Assembly (NCBI RefSeq): GCF_900114775.1
Contig: NZ_FOUE01000002.1
Span: forward strand, 769,857-833,856
Reading direction: 5' to 3'
Length of the DNA stretch: 64,000 nt
DNA from: Marinobacter zhejiangensis
Lineage (GTDB): Bacteria > Pseudomonadota > Gammaproteobacteria > Pseudomonadales > Oleiphilaceae
The notes under the pieces are model-generated. The model made no database searches, was not told where the DNA came from, and was given only the letters and a program-made list of their open reading frames with translations. Of this stretch, positions 45,304 through 54,686 are shown piece after piece; position 1 is the first letter of the stretch; every line of letters starts with the position of its first letter. A program made the translations under genes and the position numbers.

Positions 45304-45732
45304 ATGTCTATCGAGCGCACGCTCTCTATCGTTAAGCCTGATGCGGTTGCCAAGAACGTTATCGGTGAAATCTACAGCCGTTTCGAGAAGGCCGGCCTGA
45401 GCATTGTTGCTGCCAAAATGAAGCACCTGACCCAGGAAGAAGCCGAAGGCTTTTACGCTGAGCACAAAGAGCGCCCGTTCTTTGCTGACCTGGTTGCTTT
45501 CATGACTTCTGGTCCTGTTGTTGTTCAGGTTCTGGAAGGCGAAGGCGCCATCCTGAAGAACCGTGACCTGATGGGCGCAACCAACCCGAAAGAAGCCGCT
45601 GCTGGCACTATCCGTGCTGACTTCGCGGATTCCATCGACGCCAACGCGGTTCACGGCTCCGACTCTGCTGCTTCCGCTGAGCGTGAAGTTGCGTATTTCT
45701 TCAACGACAATGAAATCTGCCCACGCGGTTGA
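45304..45732 (+). CDS. ndk: Nucleoside diphosphate kinase Ndk
   Basis: A protein of 142 residues, the usual length, which passes phosphate from ATP to other nucleoside diphosphates. The nucleotide-binding [20 protein letters not shown] and the phosphorylated His in [12 protein letters not shown] are present. CTGGAGA precedes the ATG. In Pseudomonas this gene follows iscX; here it follows iscS directly. Confidence 0.97.
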   Translation: MSIERTLSIVKPDAVAKNVIGEIYSRFEKAGLSIVAAKMKHLTQEEAEGFYAEHKERPFFADLVAFMTSGPVVVQVLEGEGAILKNRDLMGATNPKEAAAGTIRADFADSIDANAVHGSDSAASAEREVAYFFNDNEICPRG

Positions 45733-45799
45733 TTTCTGTTGTGCAGGGGCGATGGCGTTGCCATTCGCCCTCTGTTGGTTATCTGATTGAGGTTATCCC

Positions 45800-46912
45800 A
45801 TGACATCACCCACTGAAAAAACCAACCTTCTCGGGTTGCCGAAGGCAAAGCTCGAAGCCTTCTTTGAATCCCTGGGTGAAAAGCGTTTCCGTGCAACCCA
45901 GTTATTGCAATGGATGCATCAGCGTGGGGTCGATGACTTCGATCAAATGACCAACGTCAGTATGGCGCTGCGGGAAAAGCTGAAAGAAGTGGCTGAAATC
46001 CGCGGCCCTGAAGTGATCTTTGATGAGACCTCGAAAGACGGCACCCGCAAGTGGGTGATGCGCATGGACAACGGGAACAGCGTCGAAACTGTGCTCATCC
46101 CTGATGGTGAACGCGGGACCTTGTGTGTGTCCTCGCAGATTGGTTGCAGTCTGGATTGCACCTTCTGCTCCACGGGCAAACGTGGGTTTAACCGTAACCT
46201 GACCGCTGCGGAGATCATTGGTCAGGTGTGGGTAGCCCGTAAGGCATTCATGCCGTTCGAGCCTGGCGCTGACCGCCCCATCACCAATGTCGTGATGATG
46301 GGAATGGGGGAGCCGCTGCTCAACTTCGATAACGTGGTCGATGCCATGAACCTGATGATGGAAGACCTGGCTTATGGTCTGTCCAAGCGTCGGGTGACCC
46401 TGAGCACCTCTGGCGTGGTTCCGGCACTTGACCAGTTGGGTGAGGTTACCGATGTTTCACTGGCCATTTCATTGCATGCGCCCAATGATGAACTTCGTAA
46501 CCAGTTGGTACCGTTAAATAAAAAGTACCCGATAGCGGAGTTGCTGGCGGCGACCAAGCGCTATCTGTCCAGGCTGCCAGACAAGCGTAAGGCAACCATT
46601 GAATACACGGTTATCGAAGGCGTCAATGACCAGCCCGAACATGCTCGGGAACTGAGTAAGTTGTTGAAAGGCTTGCCTTGCAAAATTAACCTGATACCTT
46701 TCAATCCATTCCCGGAAAGTGATTTCCGGCGGCCGAAGCTGACTGCGACCCGCAGGTTTCAGACCATTCTGAATGAGGCGGGTTATGTAACAACCATCCG
46801 GACGACCCGGGGTGATGACATTGATGCCGCATGTGGTCAGCTGGTTGGTCGTGTCGAGGATCGCACTCGACGCAGTCAGCGATACATTCAGGTGCAGCAG
46901 ATATCGCCCTAG
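45800..46912 (+). CDS. rlmN: Dual-specificity rRNA/tRNA adenine-C2 methyltransferase RlmN
   Basis: A protein of 370 residues, a radical SAM enzyme that methylates A2503 of 23S rRNA and A37 of some tRNAs. The cluster motif [19 protein letters not shown] gives CxxxCxxC, with the methyl-carrying Cys near the end in DIDAACGQL. The N-terminal accessory domain reads [24 protein letters not shown] precedes the ATG. Confidence 0.96.
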   Translation: MTSPTEKTNLLGLPKAKLEAFFESLGEKRFRATQLLQWMHQRGVDDFDQMTNVSMALREKLKEVAEIRGPEVIFDETSKDGTRKWVMRMDNGNSVETVLIPDGERGTLCVSSQIGCSLDCTFCSTGKRGFNRNLTAAEIIGQVWVARKAFMPFEPGADRPITNVVMMGMGEPLLNFDNVVDAMNLMMEDLAYGLSKRRVTLSTSGVVPALDQLGEVTDVSLAISLHAPNDELRNQLVPLNKKYPIAELLAATKRYLSRLPDKRKATIEYTVIEGVNDQPEHARELSKLLKGLPCKINLIPFNPFPESDFRRPKLTATRRFQTILNEAGYVTTIRTTRGDDIDAACGQLVGRVEDRTRRSQRYIQVQQISP

Positions 46913-46956
46913 GGTGAGTCAGCGCGGCCCACATTCACGCGTTATAAGGATTTTCA

Positions 46957-47763
46957 TTGGTGGCAAGATTCAGTGGAGTAATGGGACGTCTGGTTGTGGG
47001 AGCGGTGTTTGTCGCATTGCTTGCCGGATGTGTTACGACGACTGACAGTCGGTTCGCGCGCGAAGCCGATCGTGACAAAGCCATTCGAAGCTATATCGAA
47101 CTTGCCACCGCTTACCTTGGTCAGGGCAATGTTGAACGTGCCAGGGTTCACCTGGACCGTGCATTGGAGCTGGACAATGACAGCGCCGAGGCCAACGCGG
47201 TTCTGGGGCTGATTCAGCAATCCCAGGGGGATATGGGCCTGGCTGACGCCTCGTTCCAGCGCGCCTTGAAATCCAAACCGGATTACACCCGTGGCCGGGT
47301 GTTTTACGGTGCCTTCCTGTTTGGTCAAGATCGCTTCACCGATGCCAAGGTCCAATTCCAACGGGCCTCCCAGGATTCGGGATACCCCGAGCGGGCGTCC
47401 GTTTATTTCAATCTGGGTATGACCGAAGAACGGCTGGGCAACATCGAGGCAGCTGAGTCAGCCTACCTGCGATCCGTCGACCTGAGCCGGGGAGAAGTGC
47501 AGTCTCTGCTGGCCCTTTCCCGGGTGCTGGTCGAGCAGGACGAATTTGAAGAGGCCGCCCGCTATTACAGCCGGTTGACCTCTGTCATGCAACGAAACCC
47601 CAATATGCGGCATTCTCCGGAAAGTCTGTTAACCGGAATTCGTATCGCAAGGCATTACAACGATCGGGACAGGGAGTCCAGCCTGGCGCTATTGCTCAGG
47701 AATGAATATCCGGAGTCAGAAGAATATAAACGGTATAAGGTGCTGATTTCAGATGTCCAGTGA
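46957..47763 (+). CDS. pilF: Type IV pilus biogenesis lipoprotein PilF (PilW), TPR protein
   Basis: A protein of 268 residues. A lipoprotein signal (VFVALLAGC) is followed by about six TPR units (for example SYIELATAYLGQGNVERARV and YFNLGMTEERLGNIEAAESA). PilF brings the PilQ secretin to the outer membrane. The start is uncertain: TTG at 46957 has AAGGA seven bases upstream, GTG at 46960 is next, and ATG at 46981 would leave a short signal. It overlaps rodZ by 11 bases. Position between rlmN and rodZ is as in Pseudomonas. Confidence 0.9.
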   Translation: MVARFSGVMGRLVVGAVFVALLAGCVTTTDSRFAREADRDKAIRSYIELATAYLGQGNVERARVHLDRALELDNDSAEANAVLGLIQQSQGDMGLADASFQRALKSKPDYTRGRVFYGAFLFGQDRFTDAKVQFQRASQDSGYPERASVYFNLGMTEERLGNIEAAESAYLRSVDLSRGEVQSLLALSRVLVEQDEFEEAARYYSRLTSVMQRNPNMRHSPESLLTGIRIARHYNDRDRESSLALLLRNEYPESEEYKRYKVLISDVQ

Positions 47764-48787
47764 AGAGAGCGTTCAGCAGAGCCCTGTCGGACTTGTTGGT
47801 GGCCGGCTCCGGTCCGCCCGTGAAAGTAAAGGGCTGGCTGTGGCCGATGTGGCCAAGGCCCAGCATTTAAGATCCTCGGTCATTCATGCCATCGAGAATG
47901 GCAACTACGAGCAGATTGGAAGCGAACTGTTCCTGAAGGGCTACGTGCGAACGTACGCCACCCAGGTTGGTTTGGATCCCGGAGAGCTGATAGGTCTGCT
48001 TGACCAGGAACTGGAGCCCATGCGGCAACAGCAGGTTCAGGCCCAACAGGAAAACCCGCTGATCACCATTGAGCAGCGCAAGCGTCGGAAAAAACGCATC
48101 GCCCGGGGAGTGTTTGTCCTGCTGGTCTTAGGGCTTGTGGGGTATATGGGTTACCGCCTGGTACTCCCCAACTTCCAGTCGGAAGGTGAGTCGGTGCAGA
48201 CTGCAGCCCCAGTGTCAGAGCCTGCAAGCAGCCCAGACCGTATTGACGCTGAGGGTCAGGAAAGTGCTGTCTCCGTCGCGCCTTCAGTCAACCCTCAGTC
48301 TGATGCTGTGGTTGATGAGTCACAAGACATGAATGAGGCGGCGCGGCCTGCAGTTGACGACGGCGCTGGTGAGCAAGAAATCGTTGAAGAGCGCGCGAGC
48401 GCTGGCGGCGAAGATGGTGACGCTGCGACTGAAGAAGTGGCAGCGGAGCAGGGCTCTCAGAATGACGCGGTCGCAAATAGCGCTGATGGTTTTGAACCGG
48501 TGGCAGAGCCCCCTGTGGCGGATGAACCCGCAGTAATGGCTACACCGGGCAGGCTGCAGGCGACCTTTGTTGCCGATTGCTGGGTATCCGTGACTGATGC
48601 CAACGGCAAAACGCTGGTATCATCCCTGCGACGTGCTGGTGGGAGTTTTGATGTAACCGGCGAGCCGCCACTGAAAGTGGTCGTTGGTGCGGTGGATGCA
48701 CTTGGAACCCTTACGTTTGAGGGCGAATCTGTCGACCTGTCCAGCTACCGGGTAGTTAACAACCGGGTACAGCTTACGCTTCAGTAA
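47753..48787 (+). CDS. rodZ: Cytoskeletal protein RodZ
   Basis: A protein of 344 residues that links MreB filaments to the membrane and helps set rod shape. An N-terminal helix-turn-helix (GGRLRSARESKGLAVADVAK, about 16-85), a single membrane segment (GVFVLLVLGLVGYMGYRLVL, near 120), a long acidic periplasmic linker rich in Ala, Glu and Asp, and a C-terminal DUF4115 domain from ATFVADCWVSVTDANGKTLV. Starts within the end of pilF. Confidence 0.92.
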   Translation: MSSEESVQQSPVGLVGGRLRSARESKGLAVADVAKAQHLRSSVIHAIENGNYEQIGSELFLKGYVRTYATQVGLDPGELIGLLDQELEPMRQQQVQAQQENPLITIEQRKRRKKRIARGVFVLLVLGLVGYMGYRLVLPNFQSEGESVQTAAPVSEPASSPDRIDAEGQESAVSVAPSVNPQSDAVVDESQDMNEAARPAVDDGAGEQEIVEERASAGGEDGDAATEEVAAEQGSQNDAVANSADGFEPVAEPPVADEPAVMATPGRLQATFVADCWVSVTDANGKTLVSSLRRAGGSFDVTGEPPLKVVVGAVDALGTLTFEGESVDLSSYRVVNNRVQLTLQ

Positions 48788-48832
48788 GCCCATTCACATT
48801 ACGACCTAGAGAGCCTTTCTGGTTAGCCAAAT

Positions 48833-49951
48833 ATGAAACAGGAATCTCCGATCAAGCGGCGCGTGTCGCGTCAAATCATGGTGGGCAATGTACCGGTCGG
48901 CGGGGATGCGCCCATCGCGGTGCAGAGCATGACCAACACCAACACCTGTGACGTAGAGGCTACCGTAAACCAGATTCGGGCCATTCAGGATGCAGGGGCT
49001 GATATCGTGAGGGTATCAGTACCGACGATGGAGGCGGCCGACGCGTTCGGGCAGATTCGCTCCCAGGTCTCGGTTCCTCTCGTAGCTGACATTCATTTCG
49101 ACTACCGGATCGCACTCCGGGTGGCGGAGCTTGGTGTTGACTGCCTGCGGATTAACCCCGGCAACATTGGTCGTGAAGACCGTGTCAGCGCTGTGATCAG
49201 TGCCGCTCGGGACAAAAATATTCCGATCCGGATCGGTGTGAATGCCGGTTCCCTGGAGAAAGACCTCCAGAAAAAATATGGTGAACCGACGCCGGACGCC
49301 CTGGTCGAGTCGGCCATGCGCCATATCGATATCCTCGACCGGCACGATTTCCAGAATTACAAAGTGAGCCTGAAAGCCTCGGAAGTGTTTATGACCGTGG
49401 CGGCTTACCGCAAAATTGCATCCCAGATCGACCAGCCGCTGCACCTGGGGATTACCGAGGCCGGTGGCTTCCGCTCAGGAACGGTAAAATCCGCGATTGG
49501 CCTGGGTATGCTGCTGATGGATGGCATTGGTGACACCATCCGGGTTTCCCTGGCGGCGGATCCGGTTCAGGAAATTAAAGTGGGGTACGACATCCTCAAG
49601 AGTCTGCGTCTGCGTAGCCGTGGAATCAACTTCATTGCCTGCCCAAGTTGTTCGCGTCAAAACTTTGATGTGATCCAGACCATGAATGATCTGGAAGCAC
49701 GGCTCGAGGACGTCAATACAGCCCTGGATGTTGCCATCATTGGTTGTGTGGTTAACGGCCCGGGCGAAGCCAAGGAGGCCGATGTCGGGCTGACCGGCGG
49801 GAGCCCGAAGAACCTGTTTTATGTCGGTGGGAGTCCGAACCAGAAGCTCGATAACGCAACACTGACTGATGATCTGGAGCGACTGATTCGTGAACAGGTC
49901 GCCCGTAAGCAGGAACAGGAAGAGTCCATTATTGCCCGCTCAGAAGGGTAA
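48833..49951 (+). CDS. ispG: 4-hydroxy-3-methylbut-2-enyl diphosphate synthase IspG
   Basis: A protein of 372 residues in the MEP isoprenoid pathway that converts the cyclic diphosphate to HMBPP using a [4Fe-4S] cluster. The cysteines are in [13 protein letters not shown] and [14 protein letters not shown], and the N-terminal segment [20 protein letters not shown] is the family signature. Being a cluster protein it depends on Fe-S assembly, for which this neighbourhood holds only iscR and iscS. Confidence 0.96.
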   Translation: MKQESPIKRRVSRQIMVGNVPVGGDAPIAVQSMTNTNTCDVEATVNQIRAIQDAGADIVRVSVPTMEAADAFGQIRSQVSVPLVADIHFDYRIALRVAELGVDCLRINPGNIGREDRVSAVISAARDKNIPIRIGVNAGSLEKDLQKKYGEPTPDALVESAMRHIDILDRHDFQNYKVSLKASEVFMTVAAYRKIASQIDQPLHLGITEAGGFRSGTVKSAIGLGMLLMDGIGDTIRVSLAADPVQEIKVGYDILKSLRLRSRGINFIACPSCSRQNFDVIQTMNDLEARLEDVNTALDVAIIGCVVNGPGEAKEADVGLTGGSPKNLFYVGGSPNQKLDNATLTDDLERLIREQVARKQEQEESIIARSEG

Positions 49952-50012
49952 GCAGCAGGCCAGCTTCTGGGCGTGCGCCGATTTTTTTGAATACACAGAA
50001 TAAGGTTTTCCC

Positions 50013-51293
50013 TTGGCAAAGATTCAGGCTATTCGCGGGATGAATGACATCCTGCCGGAGCAAACGCCGGTTTGGCAGTTTGTTGAAGGTAAGGTCAGAG
50101 AGGTATTGCGCAGCTACGGCTACCAGGAAATTCGTATGCCGGTGGTTGAGCAAACTGATCTGTTCAAGCGTTCTATCGGTGAAGTGACCGATATCGTTGA
50201 AAAAGAAATGTACACCTTTGAGGACCGCAATGGCGACAGTCTGACCCTGCGTCCTGAAGGTACCGCCGGGTGTGTTCGCGCGGCGGAAGAACACGGTCTG
50301 TTGTTTAACCAGACCCGTCGGCTCTGGTACATGGGTCCGATGTTCCGTCATGAGCGTCCGCAAAAAGGCCGCTATCGCCAGTTTCACCAGATTGGCGTTG
50401 AGTGCTTTGGCATGGACGGCCCGGATATCGATGCGGAGCTGCTGATCCTGACTGCGCGGCTGTGGCAGGCGCTGGGGCTGACCGAGCACACCCGCCTGGA
50501 AATCAACACCATCGGTACCTCGGAGTCCCGCAAGCGCTATCGCGAAGCGCTAGTGGCCTATCTGTCTGATTTCCGGGATCAGCTCGACAGCGACAGCCAG
50601 CGTCGTCTGGAGACCAATCCTCTGCGGATCCTCGACAGCAAGAGCCCGGAAACCCAGGCGATCCTGGAAGGCGCGCCAACCCTCGATGACTACCTTGATG
50701 AGGAGTCCCGGGAGCATTTTGCCGGCCTGCGTGGTTTGTTGGATGCGGCTGGGGTTGTCTACACCGTGAACCCAAGGCTGGTTCGTGGTCTGGATTACTA
50801 CGGCAAGACCGTCTTTGAGTGGGTTACGGAAAGTCTGGGCGCCCAAGGCACTGTGTGTGCCGGTGGCCGCTACGACGGCCTGGTGGAGCAGCTCGGTGGC
50901 AAGCCGACGGTTGCGGTTGGCTTTGCCATGGGGCTGGAGCGGCTCATCCTGTTGCTGGAGACGCTGGGACTGGTACCGGACTCGGTGAACGGCGATGCTG
51001 ACGTCTATGTCACGGCTATGGGCGATCAGGCCATCGCGGCCGCCCAGGCTCTTGGTGAACGCATCAGATCCGGTGTCCCTGGTTGTGTTGTGGTCACTCA
51101 CTGTGGTGGTGGCAGCTTCAAGAGCCAGATGAAGAAAGCCGACCGCAGTGGGGCCAGTGTTGCCCTGTTGCTTGGCGACAACGAAATTGAAGCGGGTACG
51201 GTCGGCGTTAAGCCCCTGCGGTCAGACGACCCTCAGCAAGACGTGGCACAGGCTGACCTGCTGGAAGTGCTGAACAAGGTGCTGGATCGTTAA
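50013..51293 (+). CDS. hisS: Histidyl-tRNA synthetase HisS
   Basis: A class II synthetase of 426 residues. Motif 2 is [20 protein letters not shown], the histidine-binding segments are [15 protein letters not shown] and CAGGRYDGL, and motif 3 is [16 protein letters not shown]. The C-terminal anticodon-binding domain follows. TTG is the start codon, with AAGG eight bases upstream and the family sequence [14 protein letters not shown] directly after it. Confidence 0.96.
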   Translation: MAKIQAIRGMNDILPEQTPVWQFVEGKVREVLRSYGYQEIRMPVVEQTDLFKRSIGEVTDIVEKEMYTFEDRNGDSLTLRPEGTAGCVRAAEEHGLLFNQTRRLWYMGPMFRHERPQKGRYRQFHQIGVECFGMDGPDIDAELLILTARLWQALGLTEHTRLEINTIGTSESRKRYREALVAYLSDFRDQLDSDSQRRLETNPLRILDSKSPETQAILEGAPTLDDYLDEESREHFAGLRGLLDAAGVVYTVNPRLVRGLDYYGKTVFEWVTESLGAQGTVCAGGRYDGLVEQLGGKPTVAVGFAMGLERLILLLETLGLVPDSVNGDADVYVTAMGDQAIAAAQALGERIRSGVPGCVVVTHCGGGSFKSQMKKADRSGASVALLLGDNEIEAGTVGVKPLRSDDPQQDVAQADLLEVLNKVLDR

Positions 51294-51342
51294 TTCCGGC
51301 GTAGTAACAACCTACAACAATTGAAAGAGAACGGGAGAAAAC

Positions 51343-51999
51343 ATGGCCGAGTTGCGTACCGAAGAGGAACAGATACAGGCGATCAAGAACTGGTGGAAGA
51401 ATAACGGCAGTTCTCTGTTGATCGGTATCGGTGCTGCATTGGCGATCGTGTTTGGTTGGCAGGCGTGGCAGAAAAACCAGGCCGAGCAGCAAAGCGCTGC
51501 CGCCGCCGAGTTTGCCAACCTGCTGGCAGCCTACTCAGATCAAACCGCTGAAGGACGTGTTGATACCATCGGCTACGTCGCTGATCAGCTGCGTGGTGAG
51601 TATGGAGACAGTGCCTACGCCGTTTACGGAACGCTGATGGAAGCACAGGTTCAACTGACCGAGCAGGAAGACGCTGCGGCGGCGATTGAATCCCTGCAAT
51701 GGGCCCACGCTCGTGCTGACAAGCAGAAAGCCCTTGAGCTGATCATCCGAAGCCGTCTGGCACGTGCTCAGCTGGCGGGTGGTGAACTGGATTCAGCCCT
51801 GGCGACAGTACGTGGAGCAGTTGAGCCGGGTAGTTTCAAAGGCCTGCTGGCAGAGCTCGAAGGCGATATCCTGCTGGCTAAGGGCGACAAAGACGCGGCT
51901 GTAGCGGCGTATATCACCGCGCGTGAAGAAAGCCTGAGCACCCGTAACGGCGTTCTGAACCTTAAACTGGCTGACCTGGGCGTTGGGGAGGATTCCTGA
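51343..51999 (+). CDS. yfgM: SecYEG-associated membrane protein YfgM
   Basis: A protein of 218 residues. A short cytoplasmic start (TEEEQIQAIKNWWKNNGSSL), one membrane segment (LLIGIGAALAIVFGWQAWQK) and a periplasmic TPR-like domain rich in Ala-containing helices. In E. coli YfgM joins PpiD at the SecYEG translocon and connects it to periplasmic chaperones. It lies between hisS and bamB as in other gammaproteobacteria and overlaps bamB by one base (TGATG). Confidence 0.9.
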   Translation: MAELRTEEEQIQAIKNWWKNNGSSLLIGIGAALAIVFGWQAWQKNQAEQQSAAAAEFANLLAAYSDQTAEGRVDTIGYVADQLRGEYGDSAYAVYGTLMEAQVQLTEQEDAAAAIESLQWAHARADKQKALELIIRSRLARAQLAGGELDSALATVRGAVEPGSFKGLLAELEGDILLAKGDKDAAVAAYITAREESLSTRNGVLNLKLADLGVGEDS

Positions 52000-53153
52000 T
52001 GCCCCTCAACCTTCGTCGCCTGTTCCTTGCGGGCATGGCAGCTTCGGTACTTGGGGGTTGCAGCTCAAGCGACTCGTTTGAAGAGCCGCTGCCTGTGCCC
52101 GACGTGGTATCGAGTGTCGAACTCGAACCTGTTTGGAACGCATCCATCGGTGAAGGTTTTGACGAACAGTTTTTGCAGCTGTCTCCACTGAATTCTGGCG
52201 AGACTATCTTTGTGGTTTCGACGGATGGCCAGCTGATTGCCGTTGACGCTGAGCATGGCACCTTTGTCTGGACAAAGAATCTCGAGACCCAGGTACTGGC
52301 CGGCGTAGGAGGGGACTCAGGTCACCTCTATCTGGTCAGTGGCGATGCGAAGCTGATGGCGCTTGATCCGGAGAACGGCGAGGAACTTTGGCAGGTGGCC
52401 CTGCCGAACGAAACCATTGCCACGCCGAGATCCAATGGTCAGGTCGTTGTGGCCCAGACCACCGACGGCAAGGTGTTGGCATTTGACACCGCGACGGGTG
52501 AAAAACGCTGGCAGTACGACGGTGTCGTTCCTGTGTTGACGTTGAGGGCAACCGCAGCGCCACTGGTCGGCCGTGAAATGACTCTGGTGTCCTTTGCCAA
52601 CGGACGACTGTTTGCTCTGGATTCCCGCACTGGCCAGCCACTATGGCAGTACACGGTTGGTGAACCCCAGGGACGGACGGAGCTTGAACGGCTGGTGGAC
52701 GTCACCAGTGAACCGTTGATCCTGGAGGGCGTTGCGTTGGTGACCGGTTACCAGGGCAAGCTCGCGCTGGTTGAGCTTCGTACCGGTCAGGAAATCTGGA
52801 GCAGGCCAACGTCCAGTTTGCGTACGCCGGAGGTTGCCAGCGGTAAAATTTTCACCGCCGAGGCGAATGGCCACATCGTTGCCTACGACGGTAATACCCG
52901 TAGCGAGCTTTGGACTCAGGACCAGCTGGGATGGCGTCAGGTCACCCAACCGGTTGCTCTGGGAGACTACCTTTTGGTAGGCGATTACGAAGGCTATATT
53001 CATGTTCTTTCCCTGGAGGACGGTTCGTTCCAGGGGCAGGTGGAATTTGATGACGAAGGCCTTCTTGTGCCCATGCAGAGGATTGGCGATCGGGTATTGG
53101 TCTATGGTAATAGCGGTAAGCTAACTCTCTTTGAACTGGAGCAGCGCGACTGA
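51999..53153 (+). CDS. bamB: Outer membrane protein assembly factor BamB
   Basis: A lipoprotein of 384 residues. The lipobox is VLGGC (Cys near 21) and the rest is an eight-bladed beta propeller of PQQ-type repeats such as [19 protein letters not shown] and [18 protein letters not shown]. It assists BamA in inserting beta-barrel proteins. Its ATG shares a base with the yfgM stop. It is followed by der. Confidence 0.95.
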   Translation: MPLNLRRLFLAGMAASVLGGCSSSDSFEEPLPVPDVVSSVELEPVWNASIGEGFDEQFLQLSPLNSGETIFVVSTDGQLIAVDAEHGTFVWTKNLETQVLAGVGGDSGHLYLVSGDAKLMALDPENGEELWQVALPNETIATPRSNGQVVVAQTTDGKVLAFDTATGEKRWQYDGVVPVLTLRATAAPLVGREMTLVSFANGRLFALDSRTGQPLWQYTVGEPQGRTELERLVDVTSEPLILEGVALVTGYQGKLALVELRTGQEIWSRPTSSLRTPEVASGKIFTAEANGHIVAYDGNTRSELWTQDQLGWRQVTQPVALGDYLLVGDYEGYIHVLSLEDGSFQGQVEFDDEGLLVPMQRIGDRVLVYGNSGKLTLFELEQRD

Positions 53154-53208
53154 GCGCCTCCAGCTGGTGTTTGAACACCGGCACAGCCTATCTGGAAAAC
53201 GAACGATT

Positions 53209-54630
53209 ATGACCCCTGTAATTGCCCTGGTTGGTCGCCCCAACGTTGGTAAATCAACGCTTTTCAACCAGATGACCCGGTCCCGGGATGCTCTGGTAGC
53301 GGACTTTCCGGGCCTGACCCGTGACCGTAAATATGGCGAAGGCGTATACGAAGAGCAACGCTTCATCGTCATCGATACCGGCGGCCTCACTGGGGACGAG
53401 GAGGGCATCGATCTTGAAATGGCTCGGCAATCGCTGCAGGCGGTTGAAGAAGCCACCATCGTCCTGTTCCTGGTGGACGGGCGTGCCGGACTGACGGCCG
53501 GTGACGAGATGATCGCCGACCACCTTCGGCGCATGGGGAAGTCCGCGCATCTGGTGGTCAACAAGACCGATGGCCAGGACCCGGATCTTGCCGCGGCTGA
53601 CTTTTATAGTCTGGGGTTTGACTCTGTCTTCTTGATCGCTGCCGCCCACAACCGTGGTATTCGATCCATGCTCGAAGTGCTGATTCCTCCCGTTGAGGAG
53701 GGCGCTGAGGCGGATGCGGCCAGTCGATATCCCGGCATCCGCATTGGAATCGTCGGGCGTCCCAACGTTGGGAAATCAACCCTCGTGAACAGAATGCTGG
53801 GCGAGGAGAGGGTGGTGGTCTACGACATGCCGGGTACGACCCGGGATAGTGTTTACATCCCCTACGAACGCCAGGGCGAGGAATACACCCTGATTGACAC
53901 AGCGGGTGTGCGTCGGCGTAAGAACGTCCACGAAGCGGTTGAGAAGTTCTCCATCATCAAGACGCTGCAGGCCATTGAAGATGCCCATGTGGTGATTCTG
54001 GTGATTGATGCCCGTGAAGGGCTGGTGGATCAGGACCTTCACCTTATCGGTTTCGTGCTGGATGCCGGGCGCTCGCTGATCATTGCCGTTAACAAATGGG
54101 ACGGCATGGACCAGGAAGACCGGGCGCGGGTCAAGGAACAGGTTCAGCGTCGGCTCGATTTCCTGGATTACGCGGATAAGCACTACATTTCCGCACTTCA
54201 TGGCTCCGGCGTCGGTGTCATGTACGATTCGGTTGGAAAGTGCTATGAATCGGCGATGGCGAAGTGGCAGACCAACCGGTTGACGGCGATTTTGCAAGAC
54301 GCTACTTCCCAACACCAACCACCGATGGTCCAGGGGCGCAGAATCAAGCTTCGATACGCCCACCAGGGTGGCTCAAACCCGCCGATTATTGTGGTTCACG
54401 GTAATCAGACCGACTCGTTGCCAGGTTCGTACAAGCGGTACCTGGAGAACACCTTCCGGCGTGTGCTTAAGGTCACCGGCACGCCGATCCGCTTCGAATT
54501 CAAGAGTGGAGAGAACCCGTTTGCCGGTAAGGTGAACCGTCTGACACCCCGGCAAAAGGTCAAGCAGGACAATGACCAGCGCCAGGGTCGCCGTCCCAAG
54601 AAAACACGAATGAAGAGTAAAAAACGCTAG
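53209..54630 (+). CDS. der: Ribosome assembly GTPase Der (EngA)
   Basis: A protein of 473 residues with two GTPase domains in tandem. P-loops are [12 protein letters not shown] (about residue 9) and [12 protein letters not shown] (about 184); the G4 motifs are NKTDG and NKWDG. The KH-like C-terminal domain includes [20 protein letters not shown], and a basic tail ends the protein. It acts in maturation of the 50S subunit. The ATG at 53209 gives the usual [15 protein letters not shown] start; longer frames run back into bamB. Confidence 0.97.
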   Translation: MTPVIALVGRPNVGKSTLFNQMTRSRDALVADFPGLTRDRKYGEGVYEEQRFIVIDTGGLTGDEEGIDLEMARQSLQAVEEATIVLFLVDGRAGLTAGDEMIADHLRRMGKSAHLVVNKTDGQDPDLAAADFYSLGFDSVFLIAAAHNRGIRSMLEVLIPPVEEGAEADAASRYPGIRIGIVGRPNVGKSTLVNRMLGEERVVVYDMPGTTRDSVYIPYERQGEEYTLIDTAGVRRRKNVHEAVEKFSIIKTLQAIEDAHVVILVIDAREGLVDQDLHLIGFVLDAGRSLIIAVNKWDGMDQEDRARVKEQVQRRLDFLDYADKHYISALHGSGVGVMYDSVGKCYESAMAKWQTNRLTAILQDATSQHQPPMVQGRRIKLRYAHQGGSNPPIIVVHGNQTDSLPGSYKRYLENTFRRVLKVTGTPIRFEFKSGENPFAGKVNRLTPRQKVKQDNDQRQGRRPKKTRMKSKKR

Positions 54631-54659
54631 TATTCCTTCGGAATACCAGCGTCCTTCCT
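54625..54659 (+). terminator. Terminator-like hairpin after der
   Basis: An 11-base stem (CGCT and GTATTCC against GGAATAC and AGCG, one mismatch) with loop TTC. It starts inside the last codons of der and is followed by TCCTTCCTG. Confidence 0.5.
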
Positions 54660-54664
54660 GAATG

Positions 54665-54686
54665 GCCGGGGATGTTACTCCCCGGC
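54665..54686 (-). terminator. Hairpin at the end of pta
   Basis: GCCGGGGA / TCCCCGGC with a six-base loop that contains the pta stop codon. No T-run follows on the minus strand, so termination would be weak. Confidence 0.4.
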
